From Trinickia caryophylli (GTDB lineage: Bacteria > Pseudomonadota > Gammaproteobacteria > Burkholderiales > Burkholderiaceae): a DNA stretch of 64,000 bases. This document shows, piece after piece, positions 62,547 to 64,000 of this stretch (within the stretch, counting starts at the first letter, position 1; each line of letters starts with the position of its first letter). A program made the translations under genes and the position numbers. The notes beneath the pieces were generated by a model that was not told the origin of the DNA, did no database searches, and worked only from the letters and a program-made list of their open reading frames with translations. The stretch spans positions 2,108,001 to 2,172,000 of the forward strand of contig NZ_CP139970.1 in assembly GCF_034424545.1 (NCBI RefSeq). Direction: 5' to 3'.

Positions 62547-64000
62547 CTAATCAAGAACAGCGGTCCTAAAGTTACGCTTATCGGGTAACTGTGCGGGGTT
62601 CTTTCGATACTCAGACCATAAAGCCGCCCATTGCTTTCGAATGCCCGGATTGTCTTTTTTGATACCGCTCAGGTTCCAATCACGATCAAAATATGCGCGA
62701 TTGACCGCGTCGAGCCAGTCATCCACGAGGCTCGCCACTTCAGACGCGTCCTTTATGCGCGTCCGCGTAGTAACGAGATATTCGAAAAAATCCGCCGCCA
62801 GAATCGTCAAGGAGATCTTATTAAATAGGTTAGACTCACGCGGGCGCCCCCAATAGTTCCATCTATCAGGATTGCTTGTATCACCAAATTCATCGCGTAT
62901 CTTTGCAAAGAAGACGATGAACACATCTCGCCAAGGGCCATCAAGCTTTGACCAATACTCAAATCGAGTTTGACAGCCGAATGACTCATATGAATCAGTT
63001 ATAGGGCTATCATCGAGGAAACGCTTTCGCCAAGCGTCGGCGAAATCAGTTTTTTGGTGGAACAATCGACCACCCGATAAATCCTTAAACACAGAGATAA
63101 TCGACGCAAAGACATTCCACTGAAGAAGATCTTTTTGATCACTTGCCAATCCGCGCTCAACCAACCCACAGAACGGACTAGACTTATGCCTCGCGAGGTA
63201 AGTTATCGCTTGCGACTCTTCTAGTTCGATCGCCGCATCTTTTAACCGGGTGGCCACACGTCCGAGTTCGTCATTCGACAACGTTGTCGACACAATGGTG
63301 CCCAGCAGGGCGCGCCCGATAGGAGTCGCCTTCTGGTTGACCACTACAAATTGGAAAACTTGTTCAGCTGGATCGTCGGTTAGCAGAAGAGAGACACTTA
63401 ACTTCCGAGATTCACGCAGTAGTAAAGAGTTTTCCACATCCTCGGCGTTTTCACCACCTCCGATTCGTGATTCGATTTCTGCCTGCAGGTCCGGCTGCAA
63501 CAGTCGGTCGCGTGCAGCAGCGTTTGCGCCGCGAAGCCGATGCTGTCCGTCCACTAGAACGACTGGGCATAGATAGCTTGTTAATGCGTCGCGGGAAAAT
63601 CCGATGAACTCATCTTGATCTATCGGATCTGGAATTTGCTTTGCGATCTCGTGCCTTGCCGCCACATCCTCCCAGAAATCGAAGATGTGTGACTCTTCGA
63701 ATAAGACTGCACCTACATCAGAGGATGAATTTGTCTCAGCGGCGACTTCGCCGTCTGCGTCCACATGATCGACCTCGAGGTCGGCGATATCACCACTGAT
63801 ATGGCCGTCAATTCGCGCTTGATCTTTTAGTGTTGCGATGAGCTCCTTCGATGGCATGCGGCCAGCCAGTTCCGGCACTCGACCTTCGATATAGTCTCGA
63901 ACTTTCCCCAAGATTTCCTGGAACGACCATGTGGCGAAATCAGGAACGTTGATTTCAAGGAAACCAAAGCCGTTCGTCTCCCCATCGGGCTCTGAAGCGG
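62547..64000 (-). CDS. Second DGQHR-family protein (partial, 5' end off the right edge)
   Basis: About 484 codons are visible and the frame stays open to the window end. The first visible residues (…FGFLEINVPDFATWSFQEILGKVRDYIEGRVPEL) show that the TTG at 63911 is not the real start. The DGQHR motif is in PVVLVDGQHRLRGANAA, followed by FQFVVVNQKATPIGRALLGTIVSTTL, the pattern of DndB-like ATPase/nuclease-fold proteins. Tail segments such as RRFEYWSKL and WNYWGRPRESNLFNKISLTILAADFFEYL have no assigned function. Its lower GC than neighbouring genes suggests separate acquisition. Its stop is 9 bp before the HNH gene. Confidence 0.82.
   Translation of the reverse strand, partial: ASEPDGETNGFGFLEINVPDFATWSFQEILGKVRDYIEGRVPELAGRMPSKELIATLKDQARIDGHISGDIADLEVDHVDADGEVAAETNSSSDVGAVLFEESHIFDFWEDVAARHEIAKQIPDPIDQDEFIGFSRDALTSYLCPVVLVDGQHRLRGANAAARDRLLQPDLQAEIESRIGGGENAEDVENSLLLRESRKLSVSLLLTDDPAEQVFQFVVVNQKATPIGRALLGTIVSTTLSNDELGRVATRLKDAAIELEESQAITYLARHKSSPFCGLVERGLASDQKDLLQWNVFASIISVFKDLSGGRLFHQKTDFADAWRKRFLDDSPITDSYESFGCQTRFEYWSKLDGPWRDVFIVFFAKIRDEFGDTSNPDRWNYWGRPRESNLFNKISLTILAADFFEYLVTTRTRIKDASEVASLVDDWLDAVNRAYFDRDWNLSGIKKDNPGIRKQWAALWSEYRKNPAQLPDKRNFRTAVLD

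Noticed and set aside
62547..63911. TTG at 63911 as the real start of the DGQHR protein
   Set aside because: The frame stays open to the window edge with protein-like sequence (FGFLEINVPDFATW), so the true start lies outside the window.
53764..64000. A CRISPR array or restriction-modification type I system in this defence region
   Set aside because: No regularly spaced repeats and no hsd-like genes are visible; the genes are clearly of the Dnd type.

Overview
This is high-GC DNA whose gene content fits a beta-proteobacterium of the Burkholderiaceae (Burkholderia, Paraburkholderia, Trinickia or a close relative). The evidence is the tRNA-Arg(CCG), diheme cytochrome c and rep cluster, a gcvTHP operon behind a tandem glycine riboswitch, an ilvD of the E. 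coli-like length, MocR and EmrAB-type genes, and a VgrG-linked type VI secretion cassette. Assignments come from reading the translated sequence and recalling family motifs; no database search was run.

Positions 1-354 hold the end of an IS3-family insertion sequence running off the left edge. Positions 626-24500 are mostly chromosomal housekeeping and metabolism: a tiny exported protein ending in a heme-type CxxCH motif, tRNA-Arg, a membrane-anchored diheme cytochrome c, Rep helicase, a Gfo/Idh/MocA oxidoreductase, a DUF899 protein, LysE and EamA transporters, a squalene/phytoene synthase, a TPR protein, a zinc-ribbon membrane protein, a ThDP enzyme, L-serine deaminase, an alginate-lyase-like protein, and gcvP-gcvH-gcvT with its riboswitch. 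Glycine cleavage and serine deamination adjoin each other, so one-carbon and serine/glycine catabolism cluster here.

Positions 24511-34571 carry signalling and envelope genes: a PAS histidine kinase, a GDPD-like exported protein with an altered active site, an RcsB-like response regulator lacking two usual receiver residues, a VirK/DUF535 protein, a DJ-1/PfpI protein divergent from a MocR regulator, a DUF2278 protein, and a three-lipoprotein operon (CsgG-like, DUF4810, GNA1162-like). Positions 34798-42991 hold ilvD and a TetR-controlled tripartite efflux operon (outer-membrane channel, EmrA, EmrB, AI-2E-type permease) with a clear palindromic operator.

Positions 43100-53428 are accessory: a compact vgrG - lipase effector - Tli4-like immunity - PAAR operon, an AAC(6')-like acetyltransferase plus a decayed partial copy of it about 1.9 kb away, and several unrecognised proteins.

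Positions 53764-64000 are a DNA phosphorothioation (Dnd) island: a Dnd-associated putative methyltransferase, then dndB, dndC, dndD and dndE with overlapping or near-overlapping junctions. Converging on dndE is a visibly lower-GC two-gene unit made of a second DGQHR-family protein (running off the right edge) and an HNH endonuclease. No dndA and no dndFGH are in the window. The DGQHR-HNH pair is therefore the best candidate here for an undescribed modification-linked restriction module.
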